Shown here piece after piece: positions 1 to 7,761 of a stretch of 64,000 bases of DNA. The notes under the pieces are model-generated. The model worked only from the letters and a program-made list of their open reading frames with translations. It did not search any database and was not told the DNA's origin. Where the stretch lies: the NCBI GenBank assembly GCA_036788295.1, contig DAIQNR010000012.1:35657-99656 (forward strand), read 5' to 3'. The position numbers and the translations under genes were made by a program. The DNA is from JAHQVK01 sp036788295. GTDB taxonomy: Bacteria; Myxococcota; Kuafuiibacteriia; Kuafuiibacteriales; Kuafuiibacteriaceae. Positions within the stretch are counted from its first letter, which is position 1. Each line of letters starts with the position of its first letter.

Positions 1-956
1 TCGGTCCGACGAGCGCTGAGACTCGACGCGTCGGGGTCGTAGACGAGCTCGAGCTCCACCGCGCCGACGGTGTCGGTGAAGGTGCCGACGAGGCTCGACT
101 CCGGGTAGGCCCGAGCGGCGCCGTCCACGACCACCCCGAACACCGTCGCCCGGGGGGGGAGGATCGGCGGGACCGGAGCAAGCCCTGGCGCCGTGACCGT
201 CTCGGTCGCTCGTTCCAGCGCCGCCAGCCCCAGCCGGGTCGAAAATGGGGCCGGTGACGCGCTCGCCGGGGCCCTCGCCACCGTGAGACCCGGCCGGAGC
301 TTCGCCACCCGCCAGGGGACGACCGAAGAGGGCATGAGCTCGAGCCGCTGCCCGGCGTGCGGGCCGGCGAGCGCCTCACCGGTCGCCTGCTGCCACAGGG
401 TTCGTTCGTCGTCGTCCTCCATGATGAGGTTTCGCCGAAAGACGCCCACCACCCGAAACCGGAGCCGATGGCCCGAGACCTCCGACCGAAAGACCGCCCC
501 GCTTCGGCAGAGCGCGCACCAGCTCACCAGGACCGGGACCCCGCCTACTTCGTCGTGGACGAGGTGCCGAGGCATCAGCATCGAGCGGATCGGATAGGCC
601 CGCGATTGCCCGCCGACTTCGAGCACCAACACCGGCTCGTCGGCGTCGAGCGCCGCCTCCGCAGGCTCGACCGGCTCCACCCTGTTGAGCGCCGGAAACA
701 AGGCCTCGAGGTCAAAGAGCACCGCGAACAGCGCAAAGGCCCACGCCAGCCCCAGCACGCCGAGGGGCGGCTCGCCCGCGATCACCGCCGCGAGGGACGC
801 GGCCAGAACGACGGCGACCCCGATCCTGCGGGTCCGGTCGAACCGTCGAAAGATCGGGAGCCCCGCCCGCCACCGACCAAAGACCACTGCCGGGCGGAGC
901 AGCCCGACGGCCAACCCCGACAGCAATGCCACTAGGGAAAAGAACCAGGTCACCAC
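1..956 (-). CDS. DUF3179 domain membrane protein (3' end cut by window edge)
   Basis: The minus strand is open from a tandem GTG-GTG at 956 to the left edge, so the C-terminus is missing (about 318 residues visible). The first 100 residues hold two or three hydrophobic segments (VTWFFSLVALLSGLAVGLL, then RIGVAVVLAASLAAV and a Leu/Ala/Phe stretch), suggesting a membrane anchor. A DUF3179 core follows, recognised by YPIRSMLMPRHLVHDEVGG, then VSWCALCRSGAVF, then MEDDERTLWQQATGEA. The paired cysteines in WCALC are typical of the family, whose function is not established. The gene lies 38 bp downstream of the SpoU methyltransferase gene on the same strand and may be the last gene of that operon. 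The start is uncertain because no clear ribosome binding site precedes it. Confidence 0.8.
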   Translation of the reverse strand, partial: MVTWFFSLVALLSGLAVGLLRPAVVFGRWRAGLPIFRRFDRTRRIGVAVVLAASLAAVIAGEPPLGVLGLAWAFALFAVLFDLEALFPALNRVEPVEPAEAALDADEPVLVLEVGGQSRAYPIRSMLMPRHLVHDEVGGVPVLVSWCALCRSGAVFRSEVSGHRLRFRVVGVFRRNLIMEDDDERTLWQQATGEALAGPHAGQRLELMPSSVVPWRVAKLRPGLTVARAPASASPAPFSTRLGLAALERATETVTAPGLAPVPPILPPRATVFGVVVDGAARAYPESSLVGTFTDTVGAVELELVYDPDASSLSARRT

Positions 957-994
957 AGGGGATGTGTAGTCGAAACACCTATTGGATGAAACCC

Positions 995-1846
995 TTATAT
1001 CGGCAGCTCCGACGAGAAGGACTCCGGCCGGGCGAGCCGCAGAGCGTGAAGCGCCACCGCCGCTGCGGTGGCGCAGTTGAGCGAGTCGACGCCTTCCGCC
1101 ATCGGGATTCGGATTCGAAGGTCGGCCGCTTCGATGATGGCGGAGCCGAGCCCTGGACCCTCCGACCCGATGAGGACGGCGAACCGCTGGGGCAGACGAC
1201 CCGGCTCACGCAGCACCGTCGCGACGTCGAGCGCGCGCGAATCCGGGGTGAGCGCCACGGTCGAGAAGCGAGCAGCGGCCAGGCGGTCGAGCACCCGCTC
1301 TTGCGAGCCGATCCGGGCGAAAGGGATGAGGAGCGGGTACCCCATCCCCACCCGAAGAGACCGCCGGTACAGCGGGTCGGCGCAGCGGTCGTCGAGCACC
1401 ACGGCATGGGCCCCAAACGCGGCCGCGTTCCGGAAGCTGGCCCCGACGTTGTCGGTGTTGGTGAGGCCGAGCAGCGCGACGACCGCGGCTGGCCCGGACC
1501 GGTCGAGCGCCGTCTCCGGGGCCCGCTCCGGCCCCCGCTCCCCCACCGCGAGCACCCCCCGGTGAAACGCGAAACCCACCACCTCCGCGAGCTCGACGGC
1601 GGGGAGGACGTAGACGGGGACGTCGCGTCCCTCGACGAGCGGCTCCACGGAGGGCCAGAGGGGCTCGGCGAGCAGGATCGACCGCACCGGGAACGGCGAC
1701 GCCAGCAGCCGGCGCAACACCTCTTGCCCCTCGACGATGAACCCGCCCCGGAGCGCGGCCACATCCCGGTCCCGGAGCCCCCGATAGTCGTCGAGCAGAG
1801 GGTCGCTGCGGTCGAGCCCGAGGATCGGCGCGCCGTCACGAGCCAC
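995..1846 (-). CDS. SpoU/TrmH-family RNA 2'-O-methyltransferase
   Basis: A 283-residue SPOUT-class methyltransferase, predicted to transfer a methyl group from S-adenosylmethionine to a ribose 2'-OH in rRNA or tRNA. All three SpoU motifs are visible: GLTNTDNVGASFRNAAAFG (motif 1, with the conserved Asn and Arg), FAVLIGSEGPGLG (motif 2), and IPMAEGVDSLNCATAAAVAL (motif 3), which together form the knotted cofactor site. An N-terminal segment of about 100 residues resembles the substrate-binding domain of the RlmB/TrmH group. The GTG start at 1846 is chosen because GGAGG lies 6 nt upstream. It overlaps the end of the ABC ATPase gene by 11 bp, implying translational coupling. A second family member, rlmB, lies at 44688-45461, so this one probably modifies a different nucleotide; the target cannot be read from sequence. 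Confidence 0.9.
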   Translation of the reverse strand: MARDGAPILGLDRSDPLLDDYRGLRDRDVAALRGGFIVEGQEVLRRLLASPFPVRSILLAEPLWPSVEPLVEGRDVPVYVLPAVELAEVVGFAFHRGVLAVGERGPERAPETALDRSGPAAVVALLGLTNTDNVGASFRNAAAFGAHAVVLDDRCADPLYRRSLRVGMGYPLLIPFARIGSQERVLDRLAAARFSTVALTPDSRALDVATVLREPGRLPQRFAVLIGSEGPGLGSAIIEAADLRIRIPMAEGVDSLNCATAAAVALHALRLARPESFSSELPI

Positions 1847-2690
1847 TCGGCGCCTCCAAGTCCTCAGGCGGGACCGGTCGCCCGGCGATGAGGGCCCTCG
1901 TGACCGGGTGCCGAGGGCCATCGACCGGAGCGGATTGCTCGCGCCGGGCTGGTCCATCGTCCGATGGGCTGGACGGGGTGGCCCAATCGGCGGGGCAACC
2001 CCGCTCGACCACCCTCCCCCCGGCGAGCACCGTGATCTGGTGGGCGTGGGCCCACGCGAGCGACAGGTCGTGGGTGACGAGCACGACCGAGGCGCCTCTC
2101 GAGGCCCGGGAGAGGACGGCCGCGAGCACCGCTTCGGCCGTCGCCGAGTCGAGGGCGGAGGTGGGCTCGTCGAGAACATAGACCGAAGGAGCGAGCGCGA
2201 GCGCCACTGCGAGCGCGACCCGCTGGGCCATGCCCCCGGACAGCGCATGGGGATGAAGCCCGGCCACCGACGGATCGAGCCCGGCCTCGGTGAGCGCGGC
2301 CTCGACCGGAGCGGTCCCGGCCAGACGGCCGTGGGCGCGGAGCACCCGGGTCAGGTGGGCGCCCACCCGGGCGCAGGGATCGAGCGATGCCGCCGCATCC
2401 TGGGGAAGCCAGGCGATCCGGGTCCCTCGAAGCCCCGCCCACGGATCGGGCTTCGACAGATCGAGCGGCTCCCCGGCGAGCACCACCCGGTCCGCCGAGA
2501 TCCGGCCCCCGGGCGGACAGAGCCCAAGCAGCGCGAGCGCGAGCAGGCTCTTGCCCGCGGCGGAGGGTCCGATCAGCGCTGCGACCTCGGTGGCGGGCAC
2601 GTCGAGGTCGAGCCCTCGGAGCGCGAAGAACTTGCCGCTCCCCGATGTCCTCGGGAGCTCGAGCGACAGCCCTCGAACTTCCAGGCTCAT
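1836..2690 (-). CDS. ABC transporter ATP-binding protein, oligopeptide/dipeptide type
   Basis: A 284-residue ABC ATPase with Walker A GPSAAGKS at residues 41-48, a Q-loop around AWLPQDAAASLDP, the signature LSGGMAQRVALA, Walker B VYVLDEPT and a switch histidine in VLVTHDLSLAWA. The Q-loop followed by a D-P segment and the overall layout resemble DppD/OppD proteins of peptide importers. The ATG at 2690 overlaps the stop of the upstream protease gene (ATGA, 4 bp). No permease or solute-binding protein is encoded anywhere nearby, so the partners must lie elsewhere or the protein serves another machine. The C-terminus contains ALIAGRPVPPEDLEAP, whereas DppD proteins usually carry a Cys-rich or Pro-rich tail. 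Confidence 0.87.
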   Translation of the reverse strand: MSLEVRGLSLELPRTSGSGKFFALRGLDLDVPATEVAALIGPSAAGKSLLALALLGLCPPGGRISADRVVLAGEPLDLSKPDPWAGLRGTRIAWLPQDAAASLDPCARVGAHLTRVLRAHGRLAGTAPVEAALTEAGLDPSVAGLHPHALSGGMAQRVALAVALALAPSVYVLDEPTSALDSATAEAVLAAVLSRASRGASVVLVTHDLSLAWAHAHQITVLAGGRVVERGCPADWATPSSPSDDGPARREQSAPVDGPRHPVTRALIAGRPVPPEDLEAPSGS

Positions 2691-3490
2691 CGGCGGCGAC
2701 GGAGCGAAAGGACGAGCAGAGCCAGGGAAGCATGGGCCGCCGAGCTCGAGGCGCAGCCGTGGCCCCGGTCGCGGTCCACCACCCGGAGCCCCCGATTGTC
2801 GGGCGGATAGCACGGGTTCGTGGGTTCTCCAGCAGGGTAGATGGAGCACACCGCCTCGATGTCGAGCGCGGCGAGGTCGCGCTTCGAGGTCTCGCATGGG
2901 GCCGCGCTCGCGAACATCGTGGACTGACGGTACCGCTCGAGCGACGGCGGGTGGTCGAGCCCGATGAGGTGACCGGCCTCGTGGGCCAAGGTGTTACCCA
3001 GATCCATGCTGATTTCGCCATCGCGGCAGCCGGCGGGGGGCAGAACGTCGAACCGAAAGCGCTCGCGGTTGAGTTCGATGTCGACGTCGAGGATCTCGCC
3101 CGTCCGGGGATCGAAAGCGGCGACGGTCAGCGCGATGGTGGTGAAATCGAGCCGCCCCGGCTCCGCGAACACCACGGCGTTCTCGTTGTCGCCGCCGGGA
3201 ACGAACCCCGCCACGAGGTCATCACCTACGCCGGCGAGCCAGAGCTCGAGATCGGTGCAAGGCGGGGCGCTCCAGCCGGCGATGGCGGCCTCCGCGGCCT
3301 CTTTGCCCGCGCCGTCGGCGAGGTGAGCGACCTCTGCGTCGAGCCACCACGGAACCGAGCGAGAGGGCCACACCAGGGACGGGCCGACGTTCCCGGCGAC
3401 GCGGGTGCAGCGAAACGCGGACGCGAATCGGGGAAAGACGAGCGCGCCGGCCAGCACCGCCGCCGCGATCCCGATCCGGACCTCAATCAC
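2687..3490 (-). CDS. Matrixin-family metalloprotease with MYXO-CTERM-like tail
   Basis: A 267-residue secreted zinc protease. A signal sequence (IGIAAAVLAGALVFPRFASA) is followed by a domain ending in the zinc motif HEAGHLIGLDH: three histidine ligands plus the catalytic Glu, in the HExxHxxGxxH pattern of matrixins. Asp- and Glu-rich stretches before it could bind structural calcium. The last 25 residues contain GCASSS, a hydrophobic run and the terminal RRRR, matching the layout of the MYXO-CTERM sorting tail known from myxobacteria. The start is a GTG at 3490 overlapping the upstream stop by 8 bp, and the stop overlaps the ABC ATPase start by 4 bp. Inference: the protein is exported and anchored or processed at the outer surface; its substrate is unknown. 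Confidence 0.87.
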   Translation of the reverse strand: MIEVRIGIAAAVLAGALVFPRFASAFRCTRVAGNVGPSLVWPSRSVPWWLDAEVAHLADGAGKEAAEAAIAGWSAPPCTDLELWLAGVGDDLVAGFVPGGDNENAVVFAEPGRLDFTTIALTVAAFDPRTGEILDVDIELNRERFRFDVLPPAGCRDGEISMDLGNTLAHEAGHLIGLDHPPSLERYRQSTMFASAAPCETSKRDLAALDIEAVCSIYPAGEPTNPCYPPDNRGLRVVDRDRGHGCASSSAAHASLALLVLSLRRRR

Positions 3491-4175
3491 CGGTCCGGTC
3501 CGCCGGACTGAGCGGCGTCTTCGACGGGGGACCGAGCGGAACCGCCGGCGACGGAGGCGGGCCCCCCGGGACCGAGGGCGGAGCCACCGGAGGCGCTGGG
3601 ACCGAAGGGGAAGGGACCGAGGGCGCCGAGGCCCGCGCCGCCCGAACTCTAGCCTCGAGCGCCTCGAGCGGCATCGCCGGAGCCGACCTGGCGCCGTGCT
3701 CCCCGTGGGCGACCGTCCAGCCCCCCCTCCCGTCGTCGGCCGCGAACACGAGGCCGTGGCTGTCCGGGACCGCGAGCTCGCCCTCGACCCTCCATTTGCC
3801 CTGTGCCATCCCGAGCACGACATAGTGGCCGGACTCGAGCGGATCGTCGGCGAGAAACACGACCACCTCATCGCTCGGCTCGAACTGCGGGCTGCCGCTG
3901 ACCCGCATCCCGACGGAGCCGACGACCCCGCCGAGCGTGCGAACGACGAGGGGAGACTGGGGGCTGCCGACCCAGGCCGACCGAAGCTGGAGCTCGGTGT
4001 AGGTGTAGATCCGGCGGTGGTCGTCGTCCCAGGCGCTCTGGCTGGCCAGGACGACGGCGCGGGCGACCACCGAGGCCTCCTGGGCCATGGCTTCGACCGT
4101 CTTCGGGACAACGACGGTCGCATGGGCGCTCCACGGCAGCAGCGCGATCGAGGCGACCAGCAGGAAGGACCGCAT
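3483..4175 (-). CDS. Secreted proline-rich protein of unknown function
   Basis: A 230-residue protein with a good signal peptide (MRSFLLVASIALLPWSAHA). A globular domain of about 130 residues follows, starting TVVVPKTVEAMAQEA and containing TYTELQLRSAWVG and VVVFLADDP. The last 55 residues are almost only Pro, Ser, Val and Ala and look disordered. I recognise no named family. The gene is first in the run towards the matrixin protease and overlaps it by 8 bp, so the two exported proteins are probably made together. It diverges from the small exported protein gene at 4253 across 77 bp. Confidence 0.72.
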   Translation of the reverse strand: MRSFLLVASIALLPWSAHATVVVPKTVEAMAQEASVVARAVVLASQSAWDDDHRRIYTYTELQLRSAWVGSPQSPLVVRTLGGVVGSVGMRVSGSPQFEPSDEVVVFLADDPLESGHYVVLGMAQGKWRVEGELAVPDSHGLVFAADDGRGGWTVAHGEHGARSAPAMPLEALEARVRAARASAPSVPSPSVPAPPVAPPSVPGGPPPSPAVPLGPPSKTPLSPADRTGD

Positions 4176-4217
4176 GCCCCGATGCTACACCGGTACGCCG
4201 GGATCGGGGGCCACCGG

Positions 4218-4246
4218 TTGACATCGAAACGATGAGACCCTAGCCG
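4218..4246 (+). promoter_or_regulatory. Putative sigma-70-type promoter for the gene at 4253
   Basis: A perfect TTGACA -35 element (4218-4223) is followed after 17 bp by TAGCCG, a poor -10 match. It lies in the only spacer between two divergent genes. With the start codon at 4253 the leader would be extremely short, so the real start of transcription or translation may differ. Confidence 0.33.
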
Positions 4247-4252
4247 ACACCG

Positions 4253-4633
4253 GTGTCCACGCGAGAACCCTATCGGTGGCTCGGCACGCTCGGCGTCGGG
4301 TTCGCCGCTGCGCTCGCCATGCTCGCCCCGGGGACAGCCTCGGCCCGAAAAATCCACGGAGCGACGCTGCCCGATCCGTGCGACCCAGTCGCCGGTCAGG
4401 ACGGGCTCTTCGTGATCCGCAAACCCTGGGACAAGGCCCTGGCCGAGCTGCGCCGGACCTACGCCAACGTCCCGGGGGTGGTGGTCCGCCGCCTCGACGC
4501 CCCGTCCCGGGTCACCGCCTACTACATCGAGAACACCCGGACCGGCCGGAGCTGGGACGGCATCAACGTCTACACCACGCTGGGCGACGACACCGTGTAC
4601 GCGACCGTGCTGCCCGCCGCCCCCGACCGCTGA
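4253..4633 (+). CDS. Small exported protein of unknown function
   Basis: A 126-residue protein starting with GTG. Residues 10-32 form a signal peptide (LGTLGVGFAAALAMLAPGTA with SAR before the likely cut). The mature part, about 95 residues, begins RKIHGATLPDPCDPVAGQD, and its later part resembles a small beta-rich domain (VTAYYIENTRTGRSWDGI). It has a single cysteine after processing. No family is recognised. The gene stands alone on the plus strand ahead of two tRNA genes. Confidence 0.6.
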   Translation: MSTREPYRWLGTLGVGFAAALAMLAPGTASARKIHGATLPDPCDPVAGQDGLFVIRKPWDKALAELRRTYANVPGVVVRRLDAPSRVTAYYIENTRTGRSWDGINVYTTLGDDTVYATVLPAAPDR

Positions 4634-4703
4634 CCGCACCAACCGGCGCTCAAATTTTCGCTTTGCAGCGCGGGAGGCCTGTGGCAGAACACCGGTCCGC
4701 GGC

Positions 4704-4775
4704 TGGGGTATCGTCTAATTGGCAGGACACTGGATTCTGGTTCCAGGTGTCAAGGTTCGAGTCCTTGTACCCCAA
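4704..4775 (+). tRNA. tRNA-Gln (anticodon CTG)
   Basis: The acceptor arms TGGGGTA (4704-4710) and TACCCCA (4768-4774) pair over 7 bp, with discriminator A. The anticodon loop holds CTG inside GGATTCTGGTTCC, and the T-arm contains GGTTCGAGTCC. The 3' CCA is not encoded. It is 30 bp upstream of tRNA-Glu and probably co-transcribed with it. Confidence 0.95.
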
Positions 4776-4805
4776 TTGTGGTCTGCCTCCGGGCAGTTGC
4801 CCTTT

Positions 4806-4878
4806 GGCCCCATCGTCTAGCGGTCCAGGACGGCGGCCTCTCACGCCGCAGACCGGAGTTCGAGTCTCCGTGGGGTCA
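4806..4878 (+). tRNA. tRNA-Glu (anticodon CTC)
   Basis: The acceptor arms GGCCCCA (4806-4812) and TGGGGTC (4871-4877) pair over 7 bp including one G-T, with discriminator A. The anticodon is CTC in GGCCTCTCACGCC, and the T-arm contains GGAGTTCGAGTCTCC. CCA is not encoded. A strong terminator follows 1 bp later. Confidence 0.95.
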
Positions 4879-4879
4879 T

Positions 4880-4920
4880 GACCTCCGGGTACCTTCAGGT
4901 GCCCGGAGGTCCTCTTTTTC
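4880..4920 (+). terminator. Rho-independent terminator of the tRNA-Gln/tRNA-Glu unit
   Basis: A 14-bp inverted repeat (GACCTCCGGGTACC at 4880-4893 and GGTGCCCGGAGGTC at 4898-4911, with one G-T pair) with a TTCA loop is followed by CTCTTTTTC. It is the clearest intrinsic terminator in the window. Confidence 0.92.
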
Positions 4921-4967
4921 TCCCGAACCCAGGCGCTTCCGGCCCGCTTTTTCGGTAGAGGGGCGGG

Positions 4968-6107
4968 GTGCAAGACGACGAGAGCTCGGCGCCGGCTCGG
5001 CGCCTAGTGACCCCATTGCTGCTGGGCGCGACGGTTTTGGTCATCGCGGTCGAGCTCCTGCTCGGTCAGGGTGGATTCGTCGAGGTGGAGCCCGGCGAGG
5101 TGGGGATCATCTTCAACAACACCGGCCTTGGGCTGTTCGGCCCCGACACCCGAGTGGTCATCGACCAGGGAGCGAAGACCTTCCTGCCTGGCGTCCAGAG
5201 CGCGCTGATCCTCGAGCGCCGGCCCCAGGTGCTGGTCATGGCCGACCCGGGCAGCGACCTGCCCGGGCGGACCTACGGAGAGGAGCGTTCCCAGCGCATC
5301 GGCGCCCTGACCGTGCGCGCGAACGACGGCTCCAATTTCTACTTCGACCGCCTGGAGATCTTCTACCAGATCCTCCCCTCCCGGGCGGCTTCGGTGGTCG
5401 CCACCTCCGGGCCGCGCGATGGGTTCAAGCAGCGCCTGGTGGCCACCCACGCCCGCGAGATCCTGCGGGACGAGTTCGGTCGGTACTCGTTTCTCGAAGT
5501 GGCAAATCCCGCCACCTACGGCCTGGCCACGAACGAAGCCCGCCGCCGGCTGAACGAGCGGCTCGAGGCCTACGGGGTCGAGGTCACCCAGATCGTGACC
5601 CCGAAGCCGAAGTTCGACGCGAGGGTCGAGCGGGCCATCGAGGAGCGGCAGAACGCGGAGCAGGACGTCGAGGTGCAGGATGGGCGGCGAAAGCAGCTCG
5701 AGCAGCAGAAAGGCCGCGACATCCAAAACGTGGCCCAGCAGAAGAACGGGGAGTACCAGGGGCTCGTGGCCGACCTCGAGGCGAAGAAGAAGGCGGCGGA
5801 GAACGCGCTGCTGTCCGCGAAACGCGAGGCGGACATCTACTTCATCGAGCGGGAGGCCGCCGGCATCGCCTACCGGGACGAGAAGAACACGAGGGCGAAG
5901 GCCAACGAGGTCGCGTACCGCCAGGCGGCAGAGGGCCTGGCCGCGAAGATCGGCGCCATCGGAGCAGAGGGGCCCGACGTGCTCAACCGAGTGATCGCGG
6001 AGAGGGTTTTTCCCCAGCTCCAGAAGATCAAGGCCACCCCGATGCTGACGCCGGTCGCTCCGATCGACATCCGCCACATCGAGGGCCGCCCGGCCCGGGG
6101 CCGCTAG
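4968..6107 (+). CDS. SPFH/prohibitin-family membrane protein (first of a pair)
   Basis: A 379-residue protein with a short N-terminal tail, one membrane segment (about residues 13-33, TPLLLGATVLVIAVELLLGQ) and an SPFH (band 7) domain from about 40 to 230 that includes EVEPGEVGIIFNN and LTVRANDGSNFYFD. A long charged coiled coil (about 215-335, rich in Glu, Lys, Gln) ends the protein. This is the layout of HflK/HflC, stomatin and prohibitin, which build ring-like cages on membranes and often guard membrane proteases. The start is GTG at 4968. The next gene encodes a second SPFH protein 9 bp downstream, as hflK-hflC do, but sequence does not make these obvious HflKC orthologues. No ftsH gene is nearby. 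Confidence 0.85.
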   Translation: MQDDESSAPARRLVTPLLLGATVLVIAVELLLGQGGFVEVEPGEVGIIFNNTGLGLFGPDTRVVIDQGAKTFLPGVQSALILERRPQVLVMADPGSDLPGRTYGEERSQRIGALTVRANDGSNFYFDRLEIFYQILPSRAASVVATSGPRDGFKQRLVATHAREILRDEFGRYSFLEVANPATYGLATNEARRRLNERLEAYGVEVTQIVTPKPKFDARVERAIEERQNAEQDVEVQDGRRKQLEQQKGRDIQNVAQQKNGEYQGLVADLEAKKKAAENALLSAKREADIYFIEREAAGIAYRDEKNTRAKANEVAYRQAAEGLAAKIGAIGAEGPDVLNRVIAERVFPQLQKIKATPMLTPVAPIDIRHIEGRPARGR

Positions 6108-6116
6108 GAGGATTCG

Positions 6117-7154
6117 ATGCGCAAGATCATCAACATCGTATGTCTGGTCCTGCTCGCGGCGTGGGTGCTGCCAAAGGCGCTGTTCGTCAAGATCGAGCCA
6201 TGGGAGATCGGGGTCCGCCGGTCCTTGACCGGCGGCATCACCGAGCGGGACTTCGACTTCGGCTGGCAGCTCCGCGTCCCCTTGTTCCACTCCTACTACC
6301 GGCTCCCTCGGACCCTTCACTACCTCGAGTATTCGAGCACGGGGGGCGCGGACGCGGACGCCATCGAGATCCGAACCTCAGGCAACAACATCATCTACGT
6401 CGAGGTCGCCATCCCGTGGCACATCAAGGAGGGGGAAGGCTGGAGGATCGTCCAGGAGGGCTTCGGCGACTCGTACCTCGAAAAGGTTCGGTCCACGGCG
6501 ACGGGCATCCTCCGCGAGACGCTGGCCGACCTGACGAACCTCGACATCCAGGAGCCCGACAAGCGACAGGCGACCGCCGCGGCCGCGCTCCCCCGGCTCA
6601 ACGAGGAGCTCGGCAAGTACCACATCGAAGCCGACCACGTAGTCATCCGAGCGATCCGGTTTCGGGAGGAGTACGAGCGCCAGCTGCAGGAGAAGCAGTT
6701 CTTTTCGGTCCAGGGGCGGCTCGACGAGGCGAAGCGAAAGCAGTCGGTCGCGGTCCAGGAGACGGACACCATCGAAAAGACGATCGACAAGGAAGTGGCG
6801 CTCAAGCGGGAGGAGTGGAACCGGAAGATCGAGGAGCTCAAGACCCAGTTCGAGCTCGAGATCGCGCAGATCGAGGGTGAGGCCGAGCAGTACCGGGCCA
6901 AGCGGCGCGCCGAAGGGGACGCGATCTTCGCCGAGCTGAAGGCGGCCGGCGACCTCGCCGAGGCGAAGGCGGAAGCGCTCGGGAAGCGGCTCGAGGCCAA
7001 GGCGCTCGCGTCGAGGGCCGGCCGCACGTTTTCCGCCATCACCGCGGCCGAGAACTTCCAGCTCGGAGAGGTGACCCTTAACTCGAGCGACCCCGGGTTC
7101 ATGCAGCGCTTCGCGAGCATGAAGACGTGGCGCGAGTTCTTCCTCGGAGAATGA
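6117..7154 (+). CDS. SPFH/prohibitin-family membrane protein (second of a pair)
   Basis: A 345-residue protein with a membrane segment at residues 4-23 (IINIVCLVLLAAWVLPKALF), a band-7 domain starting at KIEPWEIGVRRSL and extending to about 195, and a coiled coil from about 190 to 300 (EKTIDKEVALKREEWNRK). AGGAGG ends 5 nt before the ATG. It follows the first SPFH gene by 9 bp. Two SPFH proteins made side by side usually form a hetero-oligomeric membrane cage. The third gene, 4 bp downstream, encodes another coiled-coil membrane protein that could be a partner. Confidence 0.86.
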   Translation: MRKIINIVCLVLLAAWVLPKALFVKIEPWEIGVRRSLTGGITERDFDFGWQLRVPLFHSYYRLPRTLHYLEYSSTGGADADAIEIRTSGNNIIYVEVAIPWHIKEGEGWRIVQEGFGDSYLEKVRSTATGILRETLADLTNLDIQEPDKRQATAAAALPRLNEELGKYHIEADHVVIRAIRFREEYERQLQEKQFFSVQGRLDEAKRKQSVAVQETDTIEKTIDKEVALKREEWNRKIEELKTQFELEIAQIEGEAEQYRAKRRAEGDAIFAELKAAGDLAEAKAEALGKRLEAKALASRAGRTFSAITAAENFQLGEVTLNSSDPGFMQRFASMKTWREFFLGE

Positions 7155-7158
7155 ACCG

Positions 7159-7731
7159 GTGCTGGTCCGGCTGTTCCTGTTCCTGGTGTTCTTGGGGGTC
7201 GCGGCGCTCGCCGCTCGGCGAGCTCTTCGCGCGCTGAGGGCTCGCCCAACGGCGGCGCTGCGCCGGCTCGGGCCGACCGAGCTCGCCACGCTCGAGGCGG
7301 AGGCCGGCGTCTCCGAGCCGATCCGGCGGGCGCTGGTGCTCCGGACCCAGATCGAAGAGGCCGCCGCGCACCACGAAGACCGTGCGAACCTCGGCGTGCG
7401 CCTCGATGAGGCGGTGCGCCGGGTCGCGGAGCAGCAGCGGCTGTCCACTCGCATCAAATCTGCGCTCGAAGCCGGACCCGCGTCCGATCTCGGCGACCCG
7501 GAGCGGGCGACGAGGCTCGAGCGTCTCGCCCCGCAGCTCGCGGCGCTCGCGGCGAGCACCGCGGGCATCCTCTCCGACCTCGACGCCCTTCACCTCGCCC
7601 TGCTCGACCTGTCGGCGGCGCAGGCGATGATGGCCGAAGGCCGGCTCGGGGAGGCGCTCGAAGACCTCGACGGGGCGCGCGCGAAGACCGCCGCGGAACT
7701 CGAAATCCAGCGCCTGCTCTCACGGGCCTGA
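7159..7731 (+). CDS. Single-pass membrane protein with coiled coil, linked to SPFH pair
   Basis: A 190-residue protein with an N-terminal membrane segment (residues 2-18, LVRLFLFLVFLGVAALAAR) and a long, almost wholly helical, Ala/Leu/Glu/Arg-rich body (for example LAPQLAALAASTAGILSDLD). The start is GTG, 4 bp after the second SPFH gene, so translation is probably coupled. No named family is recognised. By context it may assemble with the two SPFH proteins. Confidence 0.72.
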   Translation: MLVRLFLFLVFLGVAALAARRALRALRARPTAALRRLGPTELATLEAEAGVSEPIRRALVLRTQIEEAAAHHEDRANLGVRLDEAVRRVAEQQRLSTRIKSALEAGPASDLGDPERATRLERLAPQLAALAASTAGILSDLDALHLALLDLSAAQAMMAEGRLGEALEDLDGARAKTAAELEIQRLLSRA

Positions 7732-7761
7732 CCACGGCAGACGCCGGTCACGAAGGCAGCT

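Noticed and set aside
994..999. TATAAG as a -10 element for the DUF3179 gene
   Set aside because: No -35-like sequence lies at the right distance, and the site overlaps the stop of the methyltransferase gene; read-through from that gene is simpler.
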